A stretch of 64,000 bases of DNA from JAJPJE01 sp963724985 (lineage in GTDB: Bacteria > Acidobacteriota > Terriglobia > Terriglobales > Acidobacteriaceae): positions 1 to 64,000 of the forward strand of contig CAVRWV010000002.1 in NCBI GenBank assembly GCA_963724985.1, read 5' to 3'. Shown here piece by piece: positions 52,304 to 61,662 of this stretch. Under the pieces are notes generated by a model, which did not search any database, was not told the origin of the DNA, and saw only the letters and a program-made list of their open reading frames with translations. Positions within the stretch are counted from its first letter, which is position 1. Every line of letters begins with the position of its first letter. The translations under genes were made by a program, and so were the position numbers.

Positions 52304-54004
52304 ATGACGAAGCGCATCACTATTGACCCAATCACCAGAATCGAAGGACATCTCCGCATCGACGTGGAAATTGACGACGGCGCGGTAGCGAATTCATGGG
52401 CGTCGTGCACCATGTGGCGCGGCATCGAGCGCATTCTCCAGGGACGCGATCCTCGCGAAGCCTGGCTCTTCACGCAGCGTTTCTGCGGCGTATGCACCAC
52501 GGTGCACGCCATGGCGAGCGTCCGCGCGGTTGAAGACTCGCTCAAGCTCGAGATTCCTGCCAACGCGCAATACATTCGCAACCTGATTCTGATCAATCAC
52601 GGATTGCACGATCACATCGTGCACTTCTATCAGCTCTCCGCGCTCGATTGGGTCGACGTGCTGGAAGTGCCGAAGGCTGATCCGGCAAAGACCGCTTCGC
52701 TCGCCGAAAGCATCTCGCCATGGACCGGAAACTCCAAAGAGCAGATGAAGTTCGCGCAGGACAAGGTGAAGGGTGTCGCCGCCAGCGGCCAGCTTGGCAT
52801 TTTCGCGAATGGCTATTGGGGACATCCGGCGATGCGTCTCTCACCCGACGTCAACCTGCTCGCCTTCTCGCACTATTTGCAAGCGCTCGACTATCAGCGC
52901 AAGGCAAATCAGGTTGTCGGCATGCTGGGCGCGAAGACGCCGCACATACAAAACCTCACCGTCGGCGGCGTTGCCAACGCCATCAATCTCGACAGCCAGG
53001 CTGCGCTGAACATGAATCGCCTGGAAGCGATCAAAGTGCTGATGAGCGAAGTCACCACCTTCGTCCAACAGGTTTACTTTGTCGACGCGTGCGCCATCGC
53101 CGCCATGTACGCGGATTGGTTCAACTACGGTTCCGGCGTGAAAAACTATCTCGCCGTTCCCGATCTCCCGCTCGATGCCAAGGGCACCATGTTCGATCTG
53201 CCCGGCGGATACATTCTCGATGGCAACATTCGCGACGTGCACAAGTTCAGCAGCGCCGCCGATGCTCCGTTCCGTGACGGCGTCACCGAAGATGTTGCGC
53301 ACGCTTACTACGAAGGCAAGACCAACCTGCACCCATGGAAGGGCGAGACCATTCCTGATTTCACCGATTGGCAGGCTGACAAAAAATACACCTGGGTCAA
53401 GGCTCCGCGATTCCAGGGACACCCGATGCAAGTCGGTCCGCTCGCGCAAATTCTGATCGGTTATGCGCAAGGCGATCCGCTGACACGCAAGTGGACGGAC
53501 GCAGCGCTCGCTACCATCTCTAGCGTCTCCGGCAAGCAGGTCACGGTCGATATGTTGCAGTCCACCATGGGACGCCATGCCGCACGCGCGATTCGCGCCG
53601 CGATGCTCGCCGATCTCGCGCAAAAGCACTGGCAACTGCTCGTCGACAACATCTCGAAGGGCGATACGTCCGTACACAATCCTCCCAGCTTTCCCAGCGG
53701 TGAAGTGCTTGGCGTGGGCACGCATGAAGCGCCGCGCGGAACGCTGTCACATTGGGTTGTCGTCGATAACGGCAAGATCAAGAACTACCAGGCGGTGGTT
53801 CCATCAACCTGGAACGCGAGCCCGCGCGACAACGCCGGGAATCATGGGCCGTACGAAGCGTCGCTGCTGCGCAATCCGATTGCGGATCCGGAGCGACCGC
53901 TCGAGGTGCTGCGCACCGTGCACTCGTTTGATCCATGCATGGCGTGCGCGTGTCACACGTTCGATCCATCGGGCAAGCAGATCGCGAAGGTGAAGGTCCT
54001 GTGA
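52304..54004 (+). CDS. hybC: [NiFe] hydrogenase large catalytic subunit
   Basis: A 566-residue protein. It begins ITIDPITRIEGHLRIDVE, and the L1 motif is TQRFCGVCTTVHAMAS with the two Ni-Fe ligands Cys61 and Cys64. The L2 motif is DPCMACACH (Cys545, Cys548), followed by a 15-residue tail (TFDPSGKQIAKVKVL) that is removed on maturation. An extra Cys550 before His551 is slightly unusual. The enzyme splits H2 in the periplasm after Tat export in complex with HybO. The stop overlaps the hybD start (GTGA). Confidence 0.95.
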   Translation: MTKRITIDPITRIEGHLRIDVEIDDGAVANSWASCTMWRGIERILQGRDPREAWLFTQRFCGVCTTVHAMASVRAVEDSLKLEIPANAQYIRNLILINHGLHDHIVHFYQLSALDWVDVLEVPKADPAKTASLAESISPWTGNSKEQMKFAQDKVKGVAASGQLGIFANGYWGHPAMRLSPDVNLLAFSHYLQALDYQRKANQVVGMLGAKTPHIQNLTVGGVANAINLDSQAALNMNRLEAIKVLMSEVTTFVQQVYFVDACAIAAMYADWFNYGSGVKNYLAVPDLPLDAKGTMFDLPGGYILDGNIRDVHKFSSAADAPFRDGVTEDVAHAYYEGKTNLHPWKGETIPDFTDWQADKKYTWVKAPRFQGHPMQVGPLAQILIGYAQGDPLTRKWTDAALATISSVSGKQVTVDMLQSTMGRHAARAIRAAMLADLAQKHWQLLVDNISKGDTSVHNPPSFPSGEVLGVGTHEAPRGTLSHWVVVDNGKIKNYQAVVPSTWNASPRDNAGNHGPYEASLLRNPIADPERPLEVLRTVHSFDPCMACACHTFDPSGKQIAKVKVL

Positions 54005-54555
54005 AGACTGTTTCCAACGTTGCCATCATCGGAATCGGAAACATCCTATTGGGCGACGACGGGGTCGGACCGTACGTAGTTCGCACTCTCGAGGCGAGCT
54101 ACGAGTTCGATCCCAACGTGCAGGTTCTCGACGTTGGCACCCCGGCGCTCGACTTCATCGATAATCTCGTCGGCATGGACGCGGTAATTCTTATCGACTC
54201 CGTGGAAAACGACCGGCCCGCAGGAACAATCACGCTTTACCGCAAAGAAGATATCTTGCGCCACGGCATTTCCGTGCGCATGGACCCGCACTCCCCGGCA
54301 CTCGGCGAATCGCTACTGACTGCGGACTTGGTCGGAATATGTCCGAAGGAAGTGTTGTTGGTCGGAATCACAGGACGAACCTACGACGCGGGCTGCGAGC
54401 TCAGCGCCGAAGTTAGATCGACAGTCGACCTCGCCATCGACGTGGTACGCGCGGAACTGCGGCGGCTTGGCGTACCGTGTTCCCTCGCGACGAATCAGGC
54501 GGAACCGGACATTTGGTGGACGCCGGCGCAGGCGGCCGCAACATCTGTTCACTAG
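54001..54555 (+). CDS. hybD: Hydrogenase maturation protease
   Basis: A 184-residue protein from GTG 54001, chosen because it overlaps the hybC stop by 4 bases; the frame is also open upstream inside hybC. Motifs are VAIIGIGNILLGDDGVGPYV with the Ni-binding Glu position replaced by Asp in GDDGVG, then VLDVGTPALDFID and the His in MDPHSPALGESLLTADLVG. It cleaves the C-terminal tail of HybC after Ni insertion. No hypA-F genes are in the window. It ends 26 bases from a convergent kinase gene. Confidence 0.92.
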   Translation: MKTVSNVAIIGIGNILLGDDGVGPYVVRTLEASYEFDPNVQVLDVGTPALDFIDNLVGMDAVILIDSVENDRPAGTITLYRKEDILRHGISVRMDPHSPALGESLLTADLVGICPKEVLLVGITGRTYDAGCELSAEVRSTVDLAIDVVRAELRRLGVPCSLATNQAEPDIWWTPAQAAATSVH

Positions 54556-54581
54556 ATGCCATCATGAGGGTCGGCTAGCGC

Positions 54582-57164
54582 CTACTTCAATCCACTCACC
54601 ACATACAGATCCGCAAGCGAGCGGTTGACCAGGTATGCCCAATGTTTGCCGTCCCCGCTGACGACCGGAATTGAGGCGCCGGGCGCACCCGTCCAGTCTG
54701 CCGGGCCAAGGCTCTTCCACAACGTTCGCGTCCCGGTGGCAATGTCGAACAAGTAGACGCGGCGCGGACGCGCTTCGTCAGGCCGGGATAGATAAAGTTG
54801 TTTGCCGTCGCCGCTCCACGCAAACACGATGTCATCATTCTTAAGGCCCGTAATGGGCGTGGGATCACCGCCTTCAACCGGCCAATTCACCCAAACACCT
54901 TTCGACTTCACGACAGCAAATTTCCCATCCGGCGAAAGGGCCCGGCCGACGACACCTTCCGGCGTTATCGGTTTAGTCGCGCCGCTGTCGAGATCGAGCA
55001 GATATATGTGCGCGGCGCGACCACTTTCGCGTCCTATAAAAACAACGCGCTTGCCGTCGGGAAGAAAACGCGCGCCAAGATGGTCAATTTGATCATGAGT
55101 GACGGTGCGCGCCTCGCCCGCACCCGTGGGCTGCAGCACAAATTGCGCTGGCGATTTCGAAGTTGCCGTCAGTACCCAGCTATTATCCGGAGAAAATGCA
55201 ACTCCAACGCCGTGACCTAATGCGATGGCGGGCGAGCCATCGGTCGGACGGATGTAGACCGTGTAGTCGGGACCGCCGCCCTCACCTTCTTCCTCGAAGA
55301 GAACGTACTTGCCGTCGTTGGACATGGCTCGCAGCAGCGACCAGTCCAGCCAATCGAGCTTGCGTTCTGTCGCCTGGCCTTCTTCGCCGCCGTAGATCTC
55401 GAAATGCCATGCCTGTTTTTTCAGCAGGACTTTGCCATCGGCTCTTACGTCCTGCAATTCGACATCGGCCGGCATGCTGGCCAGTCGCCGCAATTTACCG
55501 CTCAACGTCACCGCGTACATATTGTGAATCTCGCCTGGGCTTGCAGTGAACCAAATCTCATCCCCGCGCGGAGACCAGGACAAGCCTTGCAGACTCGCCC
55601 AGTTCTCAGACAACACGGTCTTTTTCCCGTCCATATCGATGACGGCGACAGCGCCACGATCGTCACCGGTGGAATTCCCGTGATCGTAAAACGCAATGTG
55701 CTTTCCATCGGGCGAAATGCGCGGACCGCTGACCCAGTTTGAACCCTCGAGAAGCACCTTTCCTGCAGGAAATTCGAGCCGCCAGAGGTCCTTCTCAGGC
55801 AGGAATCGCACGATAGCCATCTGCTTGCCGTCCGCGGACCAATCGATGTCCTGGACATTCTCGATGATCGGACGAGGTGCGCCACCCGCGGTAGGCACAA
55901 TCGAGAGCAGCCCGCGACGCGCGAATCCGCCCATCCCAATCGTGTTCGTGCGAATCGCCATCTCGCCAGCGGACGAAATGCCAAGCAATTCAGCGCTCGA
56001 GAAGCCCATCGGGCGCTCGCCCAGACTGTCGGTGCGTCCCGTGTAGATGTCGCTGGGCGCTCCTTCCCACGAGGCGGAGTAGATCACCGTCTGGCCGTCC
56101 GGGCCGAAACGCGCGTTGCCGATCGATCCGCGGCGAAAGGTGATTGGTTTGTAGCTTGGAAAATCGCCTCGCGTGCTATTGACCCCAGTCCACCATGCAA
56201 GGGCGGAAGCTGCGAGCAGGCCGATGATGCCGACGGCGGCGAAAGTCATACGGCGGCGCGAACGGGACCAACCTACCGTAGCGGCTGCGGCAGCCTGCTG
56301 TGAACTCGAGGAAATGCTGGAGAGCGCGTCGAGGTTGAACGCAATATCACGCGCGGATTGAAAGCGCTCGTCGGGATTCTTCTCGAGACAATGCCGCACG
56401 ATGCGCTCAAGCGCCGGCGATATCGCGCGATTCGTTTCCGTCAGCTCCGGCGGGTCTTCTTTCAGGATCGCGCTCATGGTATCGGCGGCGGTCTCCCCTC
56501 GGAAGGCACGCTTACCGGAGAGCATCTCGTAAAGAATGGCGCCGAAGCTGAAAATGTCGCAGCGATGATCGGTTTCCTGGCCGCGCACCTGCTCCGGCGA
56601 CATGTAGCCCACGGTGCCGAGCACCACGCCAGGACTGGTGGCACCACCGGTTGGAGCAAACGTCGCCTGGTCGCCGATGCCATGCTCGATGAGCTTGGCC
56701 AAGCCGAAGTCCAGGATCTTCACGCGACCATCTTTTGTAATAAAGATGTTCTCGGGCTTCAGGTCGCGATGAACAATGCGCTTGTCGTGTGCGGCCGCCA
56801 GACCGCGCGCGATCTGTGCAGCATACTCGACGGCCTTTCGCTGCGGGAGCGGTCCAGAACGGAGACGATCGCGTAGTGTTTCGCCTTCAAGCAACTCGCT
56901 GACTATGTACGGCGACCCGTTCGGCTGTGTGCCGATGTCGTAGATCGCCATGATATTCGGATCGTTCAGCGCAGCGGCGGCGCGCGCTTCCTGCTCGAAA
57001 CGGCGCAGGCGTTCCGCATCGGCCGCGAACTGGGCAGGAAGAATCTTGATTGCGACGTCACGTCCAAGGCGAGAATCGCGCGCGCGATAGACTTCGCCCA
57101 TACCACCGGCTCCGATTGAGCCGACGATTGAGTAGGGACCCAGGGAAGTTCCAGGAGCTGCCAT
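54582..57164 (-). CDS. Ser/Thr protein kinase with a TolB/PD40 beta-propeller
   Basis: An 860-residue protein. The Hanks-type kinase domain has GSIGAGGMGEVYRARD, Lys40 in VAIKILP, HRDLKPENIF (132-141) and DFGLAKL (152-158), plus the GTVGYMSPEQVRG activation loop. A transmembrane helix near residue 310 (AAVGIIGLLAASALAWW) is followed by a C-terminal propeller of about 520 residues. The propeller repeats are like SADGKQMAIVRF, ISPDGKHIAFYDHG and LSPDGKFAVVKS. This architecture is common in Acidobacteriota. The propeller, outside the membrane, probably senses a ligand or protein. There is no adjacent phosphatase. Confidence 0.9.
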   Translation of the reverse strand: MAAPGTSLGPYSIVGSIGAGGMGEVYRARDSRLGRDVAIKILPAQFAADAERLRRFEQEARAAAALNDPNIMAIYDIGTQPNGSPYIVSELLEGETLRDRLRSGPLPQRKAVEYAAQIARGLAAAHDKRIVHRDLKPENIFITKDGRVKILDFGLAKLIEHGIGDQATFAPTGGATSPGVVLGTVGYMSPEQVRGQETDHRCDIFSFGAILYEMLSGKRAFRGETAADTMSAILKEDPPELTETNRAISPALERIVRHCLEKNPDERFQSARDIAFNLDALSSISSSSQQAAAAATVGWSRSRRRMTFAAVGIIGLLAASALAWWTGVNSTRGDFPSYKPITFRRGSIGNARFGPDGQTVIYSASWEGAPSDIYTGRTDSLGERPMGFSSAELLGISSAGEMAIRTNTIGMGGFARRGLLSIVPTAGGAPRPIIENVQDIDWSADGKQMAIVRFLPEKDLWRLEFPAGKVLLEGSNWVSGPRISPDGKHIAFYDHGNSTGDDRGAVAVIDMDGKKTVLSENWASLQGLSWSPRGDEIWFTASPGEIHNMYAVTLSGKLRRLASMPADVELQDVRADGKVLLKKQAWHFEIYGGEEGQATERKLDWLDWSLLRAMSNDGKYVLFEEEGEGGGPDYTVYIRPTDGSPAIALGHGVGVAFSPDNSWVLTATSKSPAQFVLQPTGAGEARTVTHDQIDHLGARFLPDGKRVVFIGRESGRAAHIYLLDLDSGATKPITPEGVVGRALSPDGKFAVVKSKGVWVNWPVEGGDPTPITGLKNDDIVFAWSGDGKQLYLSRPDEARPRRVYLFDIATGTRTLWKSLGPADWTGAPGASIPVVSGDGKHWAYLVNRSLADLYVVSGLK

Positions 57165-57366
57165 CAGGGATACGTGTTCCTATGTGTGAAGCGCATAGTA
57201 AACGATATGAATGCGCGCTGACTATAAGGAGGCAGACTCCGTTGCTCGTTTTCGGGCAAAGCTGCGCCTCTCCACATTGACTTGCTCCACCTCTCCACCT
57301 AAGATGCCGTGCATCTGTTAGGGACATTCTCTTCTTCGCAAATTCACCGTTTTCAAGGAGATCGCA

Positions 57367-57900
57367 ATGACTCGCGCGCTTGCACTTTTGGCCGTCGTTT
57401 TCTGCGCACTGTCTCTCATGGCACAAGCTCCGGCTCCGCTTAAGCCCGGTCCGGAACAGAAGAATCTCGACTACTTCAATGGCAACTGGACTCTTGACGG
57501 CGACTTGAAACCCGGCCCTATGGGACCAGGCGGCAAGATGACTGAGACCGAACAGAACAAGTGGATGGACGGCGGTTTTTTCCTCCTTTCACATATCGAT
57601 TTCAAAAGCTCAATGGGCAACGGAACCGGCATCAGCGTGATGGGCTACGACCCCAACACGAAGATGTACACCTACGACGAATACAACAGTTCAGGCGAAG
57701 CCGAACATGCTGCGGGCACTTTCGACGGCACGACTTGGACCTGGCTCAGCGACGAGAACATGGGCGGTCAAAAGATGAAGGGTCGCTTCACCATCAAAGA
57801 AATTTCGCCTACCTCTTATACGTTTAAGTTCGAGATAGCGCCGGCAGGCGGTGACTTCGCGACCATCATGGACGGCAAGGCAACAAAGTCAAAATCGTAG
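57367..57900 (+). CDS. Secreted DUF1579-like protein
   Basis: A 177-residue protein with signal peptide MTRALALLAVVFCALSLMAQ, preceded by AAGGAG. The domain starts LDYFNGNWTLDGDLKPGP and contains MGYDPNTKMYTYDEYNSSGE and GTFDGTTWTWLSDE. This is a lipocalin-like barrel pattern of the DUF1579/THAP4 type. Its ligand is unknown. It is followed 39 bases later by a DUF4242 gene. Confidence 0.78.
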   Translation: MTRALALLAVVFCALSLMAQAPAPLKPGPEQKNLDYFNGNWTLDGDLKPGPMGPGGKMTETEQNKWMDGGFFLLSHIDFKSSMGNGTGISVMGYDPNTKMYTYDEYNSSGEAEHAAGTFDGTTWTWLSDENMGGQKMKGRFTIKEISPTSYTFKFEIAPAGGDFATIMDGKATKSKS

Positions 57901-57939
57901 AGCACTGGAACCACTGTCCAAAATCCCAAGGAGAAATCT

Positions 57940-58212
57940 ATGCCGAAGTTTGTGATCGAGCGCGAAATCCCCGGCGCAGGAAAGCTCTCGCCACAGGAAT
58001 TGCAGGCTGTCTCGCAGAAATCTTGTTCCGTGCTGCGTGAACTCGGGCCGCAAATTCAATGGCTGCATAGCTACGTCACTGACAACAAGATTTATTGCGT
58101 TTATATCGCGCCCGACGAGAAGACCGTTCGTGAACACGCCAGCCGCGGAGGCTTCCCCGCAAACAGCGTGTCGCAGGTTCGCACCGTCATCGATCCGACA
58201 ACGAGCGAGTAG
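57940..58212 (+). CDS. DUF4242-like small protein
   Basis: A 90-residue protein preceded by AAGGAG. MPKFVIEREIPGAGKLSPQE, LGPQIQWLHSYVTDNKIYC and YIAPDEKTVREHASRGGFPA match the DUF4242 pattern, a ferredoxin-like dimer. Some members bind nickel, but whether this one does cannot be read from sequence. Given a nickel enzyme nearby, that remains a loose possibility. Confidence 0.8.
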   Translation: MPKFVIEREIPGAGKLSPQELQAVSQKSCSVLRELGPQIQWLHSYVTDNKIYCVYIAPDEKTVREHASRGGFPANSVSQVRTVIDPTTSE

Positions 58213-58256
58213 CGCGCTTCAGCGGCCATTACAAATCAATAACAAGAGGAGGATGT

Positions 58257-59426
58257 TTGCTTCGTCCGAGGAACCGTCTGCTTCTGCTCATCTTCGCTTT
58301 CGCATCTCTGAGTTTCGCCCAGCAGCTCGACCAGGCACGCCGCATACAGGCCGGCGTACTCGGAGTCGATGGCCACAATGACACTGCGCAGCGCGTGCTC
58401 ATTGAGCATGTCGACATCACGCAACGTTTGTCCAGCGGCATGCTCGACATCCCCCGCCTGCGCGAGGGCGGCGTGCATGTTCCATTCTTCGCGCTCTGGG
58501 TTCCGACTTACTATCACGGTTCCGAAGCCGTTCGCCGGACTCTCGATCTGCGCGATGCCATGCAGCAGGTCTTCGATCAGCATCCTGGCGAGATTGAACT
58601 CGCCACCAGCGCGCGCGATATCGAGCGCATCGTCGCGCAGAAGAGAATCGCGGCTGTTCTCACCGTCGAAGGTGGCCATCAGATAGACAACGATCTTGCC
58701 GTGCTGCGCATGTACCGGCGCATGGGCATCCTCTCGATGACGCTCACGCACTTTCGCTATAACGACTGGGCTGACTCCTCCACCAGTCCTCCCATGCACA
58801 ACGGTCTCACCGATTTCGGCAAGCAGGTGGTTCGCGAAATGAACGCTATCGGCATGATTGTCGACATCTCGCACGTTTCCGACAAAACGTTCTACGACGC
58901 CATAGCGGTGAGCTCGAAACCGGTGATCGCCTCGCACTCCTCCTGCCGCTCGCAGTCGGACATTCCACGAAATATGACCGACGATATGCTACGGGCCCTG
59001 GCAAAAAACGGCGGGGTAGTCGGCGTGAACTTCGGCGGAGCATTCCTGAACGTCGACGACGCAGAAGAGTTGAAGAAGGCGATCGCTTCGTCGACCGCGG
59101 AAGTGAATCTCACGGGCGCGGCTCTTGATGCCTACGCGGCCAATGAACAGATCAGCGGCCCGGAGAGTCAGATTAAGGTCGGACACGCAACCGTTGACGA
59201 TGCCGCCGCCTGTGTCGATCACATTATTAAGGTTGCCGGGATCGACCACGTGGGAATTGGCAGCGACTTCGACGGGATCGGTACGGTTCCCAAGGGTTTG
59301 GAGGATGTCTCCAAGATGCCGAACCTCACCGCCGCACTGCTGAAACGCGGCTACAGCGAGGCGGACATACAGAAAATCATGGGCGGGAACTTCCTGCGGG
59401 TGATCCGCGAAGTCGTAGGGCAATAA
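58257..59426 (+). CDS. Membrane dipeptidase, peptidase M19
   Basis: A 389-residue protein. The signal peptide is LLLLIFAFASLSFAQQ. Zinc ligands are in VDGHNDTAQRV, VLTVEGGHQID (bridging Glu), and VIASHSSCRSQSDIPRNM. The C-terminal DHVGIGSDFDGIGTVPKGLE holds the last conserved Asp. M19 enzymes hydrolyse dipeptides. The start is a TTG at 58257, 4 bases after AGAGGAGG plus ATGT. An ATG at 58253 is out of frame, so a small N-terminal indel is possible. Confidence 0.88.
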   Translation: MLRPRNRLLLLIFAFASLSFAQQLDQARRIQAGVLGVDGHNDTAQRVLIEHVDITQRLSSGMLDIPRLREGGVHVPFFALWVPTYYHGSEAVRRTLDLRDAMQQVFDQHPGEIELATSARDIERIVAQKRIAAVLTVEGGHQIDNDLAVLRMYRRMGILSMTLTHFRYNDWADSSTSPPMHNGLTDFGKQVVREMNAIGMIVDISHVSDKTFYDAIAVSSKPVIASHSSCRSQSDIPRNMTDDMLRALAKNGGVVGVNFGGAFLNVDDAEELKKAIASSTAEVNLTGAALDAYAANEQISGPESQIKVGHATVDDAAACVDHIIKVAGIDHVGIGSDFDGIGTVPKGLEDVSKMPNLTAALLKRGYSEADIQKIMGGNFLRVIREVVGQ

Positions 59427-59535
59427 GCGGTCACGTCTTGGCGGACAGCAGTGCTCCACCTTTCAAGAGAAACGGCTGTAATATTTCGCCTCCTCATACC
59501 GTCTTCCTTTCGTACCTATGTGCGAGGGCCGAAGT

Positions 59536-60432
59536 ATGTCTGCTTTGCGCTGGATCTTGATCCTGTGTTTCTGCGTCTCTACTCTCTTTGCGGCCGAAGA
59601 CTCACCGCTGACGGCGGATCAGATCATGGCGCGCGTCGCTGCGAACCAGGACCAGTCGGTCGAACTGCGCAAGAACTACGTCTACAAGCAGCACGTTCAT
59701 GTGGTGACGCACAAGACGAACGGCAGGCTGATGCGGGACGAGACCGCCGAGTACGATGTACTGCCCGCCCCCGACGGCGCGACCAAGAAACTGGAGAGTG
59801 CTCAACGGCCGCTATCTTCACAAAGGAAAGTATCAGGATTTTCAGGGTGAGCCGCGGCCCGACGCCGACAGCATCGACGCCGAGCTAGTCCGATCCTTCC
59901 GCGATGATCTGACCGGGAGTACTCCGAGCCCGAATCGCAAAAGGGGCATGGTGTGCACATCGAGTGTGGACGAAGACTCGCAATCAAGGACGGTATCGCG
60001 GCCGATCTCTTCCCGCTCCGGACCACCGAGCAGAAGAAATACGAATTTCGCTTGATCGGCGAACAAACGTTCCAGGGACGAAGTGCATATCACATCGGCT
60101 TCGGACCAAAAGATAAGAACGATATTGCTTGGGCGGGTGAGGCGTATATCGATAAAGAAGAGTTCCAGCCAATCCTGGTCTTCACCAAGCTCTCGCGCCG
60201 GATTCCATTCGCCGTTAGAACCTTCCTTGGAACTGATCTGCCGGGCGTTGGCTTTAGCGTGCAATACAAGCGTCAGGAAGATGGCGTGTGGTTCCCGTCC
60301 AGCTTCGGAACCGAATTTCGCCTGAAGGTACTCTACTTTCTCAATCGCGATATTTCCGTCTCACTCGACAACCGCGACTTTAAGCGGACGCATGTCGATT
60401 CGAAAATCGAGTATGCCGGACCAGTGCAGTAA
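59536..60432 (+). pseudogene. Secreted LolA-like protein with two compensating frameshifts
   Basis: Start ATG 59536 gives signal peptide MSALRWILILCFCVSTLFAA. The first frame ends after APDGATKKLE. The middle frame continues VLNGRYLHKGKYQDFQGEPR and RSFRDDLTG. The original frame resumes as EYSEPESQKGHGVHIECGRR and runs to the end with IGFGPKDKNDIAWAGEAYID. The breaks are near 59797 (one extra base) and 59918 (one missing base). The full protein would have about 299 residues with a beta-rich body like outer-membrane lipoprotein-sorting proteins. That family link is weak. It may be a real gene with two sequence errors. Confidence 0.6.
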
Positions 60433-60435
60433 TAG

Positions 60436-60578
60436 ACGTTTCACGTTTCACGCCTGATAACGAGGCGTACCTTGGCGCAACCAAATCCCAACTGCGATCC
60501 CTCGCTCGCTGCCGCTCGCTCGTGATGACAACAACCGAAGGTCCAAACGCGAAACGTGAAACGTGAAACGTGAAACGG
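60436..60578. repeat. Composite repeat with inverted CGTTTCA arms between convergent genes
   Basis: ACGTTTCACGTTTCACG (60436-60452) is the exact reverse complement of CGTGAAACGTGAAACGT (60555-60571). Between them is a copy of the dispersed palindrome (60491-60534). The right arm is a tandem run of the 7-base unit CGTGAAA. The element fills the 152-base gap between two convergent genes and could fold as one large hairpin. Confidence 0.65.
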
Positions 60579-60584
60579 GTTTCT

Positions 60585-61547
60585 TCAGAATTTCTGGAAC
60601 GTCTTCGAGAACTCCCAGTCTTTCTGGGCGACACCGCTGCACGTCGGTGAAACTGTACCCACGCAACTACCGCTGTCGCGTCCAACCGACCAGAACGAGA
60701 GCAGCGCCACATCGTTGTGTGCACTGGCAAACTTCAGAACGGTCTCGGCATCCGCCAGCGAAAATGTTTCGCCCGGGGAATCGTTCATGCCGATCATCGG
60801 AGTAATCCCGACATTCGTCTTCAACCCGATGGACTTCACCTGCGCGAGCGTCCCATTGACTGCGCTGATTGCATTCGTGGCCATGCCGCCGGCATCGACC
60901 GAATTCCCGTAGTCCATGGTCATGAGGTTCACCACGTGCACGGGGGTTTGATGTGTGACCGCGCTCTTGAGCAGGGTAATCCCGCTCGGAATTAATCCTG
61001 TGGGGAATACCGGTAGCGTGTACGAAATGCGCAGCCCCGGATTCGCAGTCACCAATTTGGTCAGCGCCTGGCTGCGACGATCGTTCGACGCCTGGTTCTC
61101 GATAGCGTCTCCCTCGACGTCGAGATCGATCTGCGTCACCTTATATTTATCGACAACCGCCTGGTACGCCGCTTGCAAACTCGCAACATCGGAACAGGTG
61201 ACTCCGAGTTCCTGGCCAGCCTGCCCACCGAACGCAATAATCACGTCACCACCTGCTTTGCGCAGATCGGCAATCTGGCCGGCGATCGCGGTATCCGTCG
61301 CGACGGGAAGATTACCGCCCCATGCCGGAACACAGCCTCCGCCGGAAACAATGAACGCCAGCGTGAAATATTTCGTTCCCGACGCGGCATGAATCTGCTC
61401 CAGCGTGCTCGTCGCCTTCGCAAGGTCGATGTAGGGTGCGAACACTCGCGCAGGTAGAGTCGCCAATTTTTTCTTTTTCGGGGCGGCGTAAACAGAGGAA
61501 AGCAAAATCAGGATCGTGAAGAATATTGCTGTGGCACGTCGACGCAT
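60585..61547 (-). CDS. Secreted GH18-like chitinase/chitinase-like protein
   Basis: A 320-residue protein with signal peptide (TAIFFTILILLSSVYAA) and a basic KKKKLA stretch. The TIM barrel has RVFAPYIDLAKATSTLEQ, GGDVIIAFGGQAGQELG (the SxGG-like strand) and VTQIDLDVEGDAIEN, the DxxDxDxE-type catalytic motif. Later strands are VVNLMTMDYGNS and ALLSFWSVGRDSGSC. It resembles bacterial chitinases that act on GlcNAc polymers. A good -10 (TATAAT) lies 54 bases upstream. Confidence 0.82.
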   Translation of the reverse strand: MRRRATAIFFTILILLSSVYAAPKKKKLATLPARVFAPYIDLAKATSTLEQIHAASGTKYFTLAFIVSGGGCVPAWGGNLPVATDTAIAGQIADLRKAGGDVIIAFGGQAGQELGVTCSDVASLQAAYQAVVDKYKVTQIDLDVEGDAIENQASNDRRSQALTKLVTANPGLRISYTLPVFPTGLIPSGITLLKSAVTHQTPVHVVNLMTMDYGNSVDAGGMATNAISAVNGTLAQVKSIGLKTNVGITPMIGMNDSPGETFSLADAETVLKFASAHNDVALLSFWSVGRDSGSCVGTVSPTCSGVAQKDWEFSKTFQKF

Positions 61548-61600
61548 GATGGCTCCTCCGCCCGAACCGTGTTCCTTGGCATGATTCGGGCAGTGGCCGG

Positions 61601-61606
61601 ATTATA
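61601..61606 (-). promoter_or_regulatory. -10 element of the GH18-like gene
   Basis: On the minus strand a perfect TATAAT lies 54 bases before the ATG at 61547. No good -35 sequence is seen 16-18 bases further up. Confidence 0.35.
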
Positions 61607-61662
61607 CAAACTAGAGCTTGAGATGGCTGTGACAGGAGATTGTCGATTGAGAAAGTCTCTGG

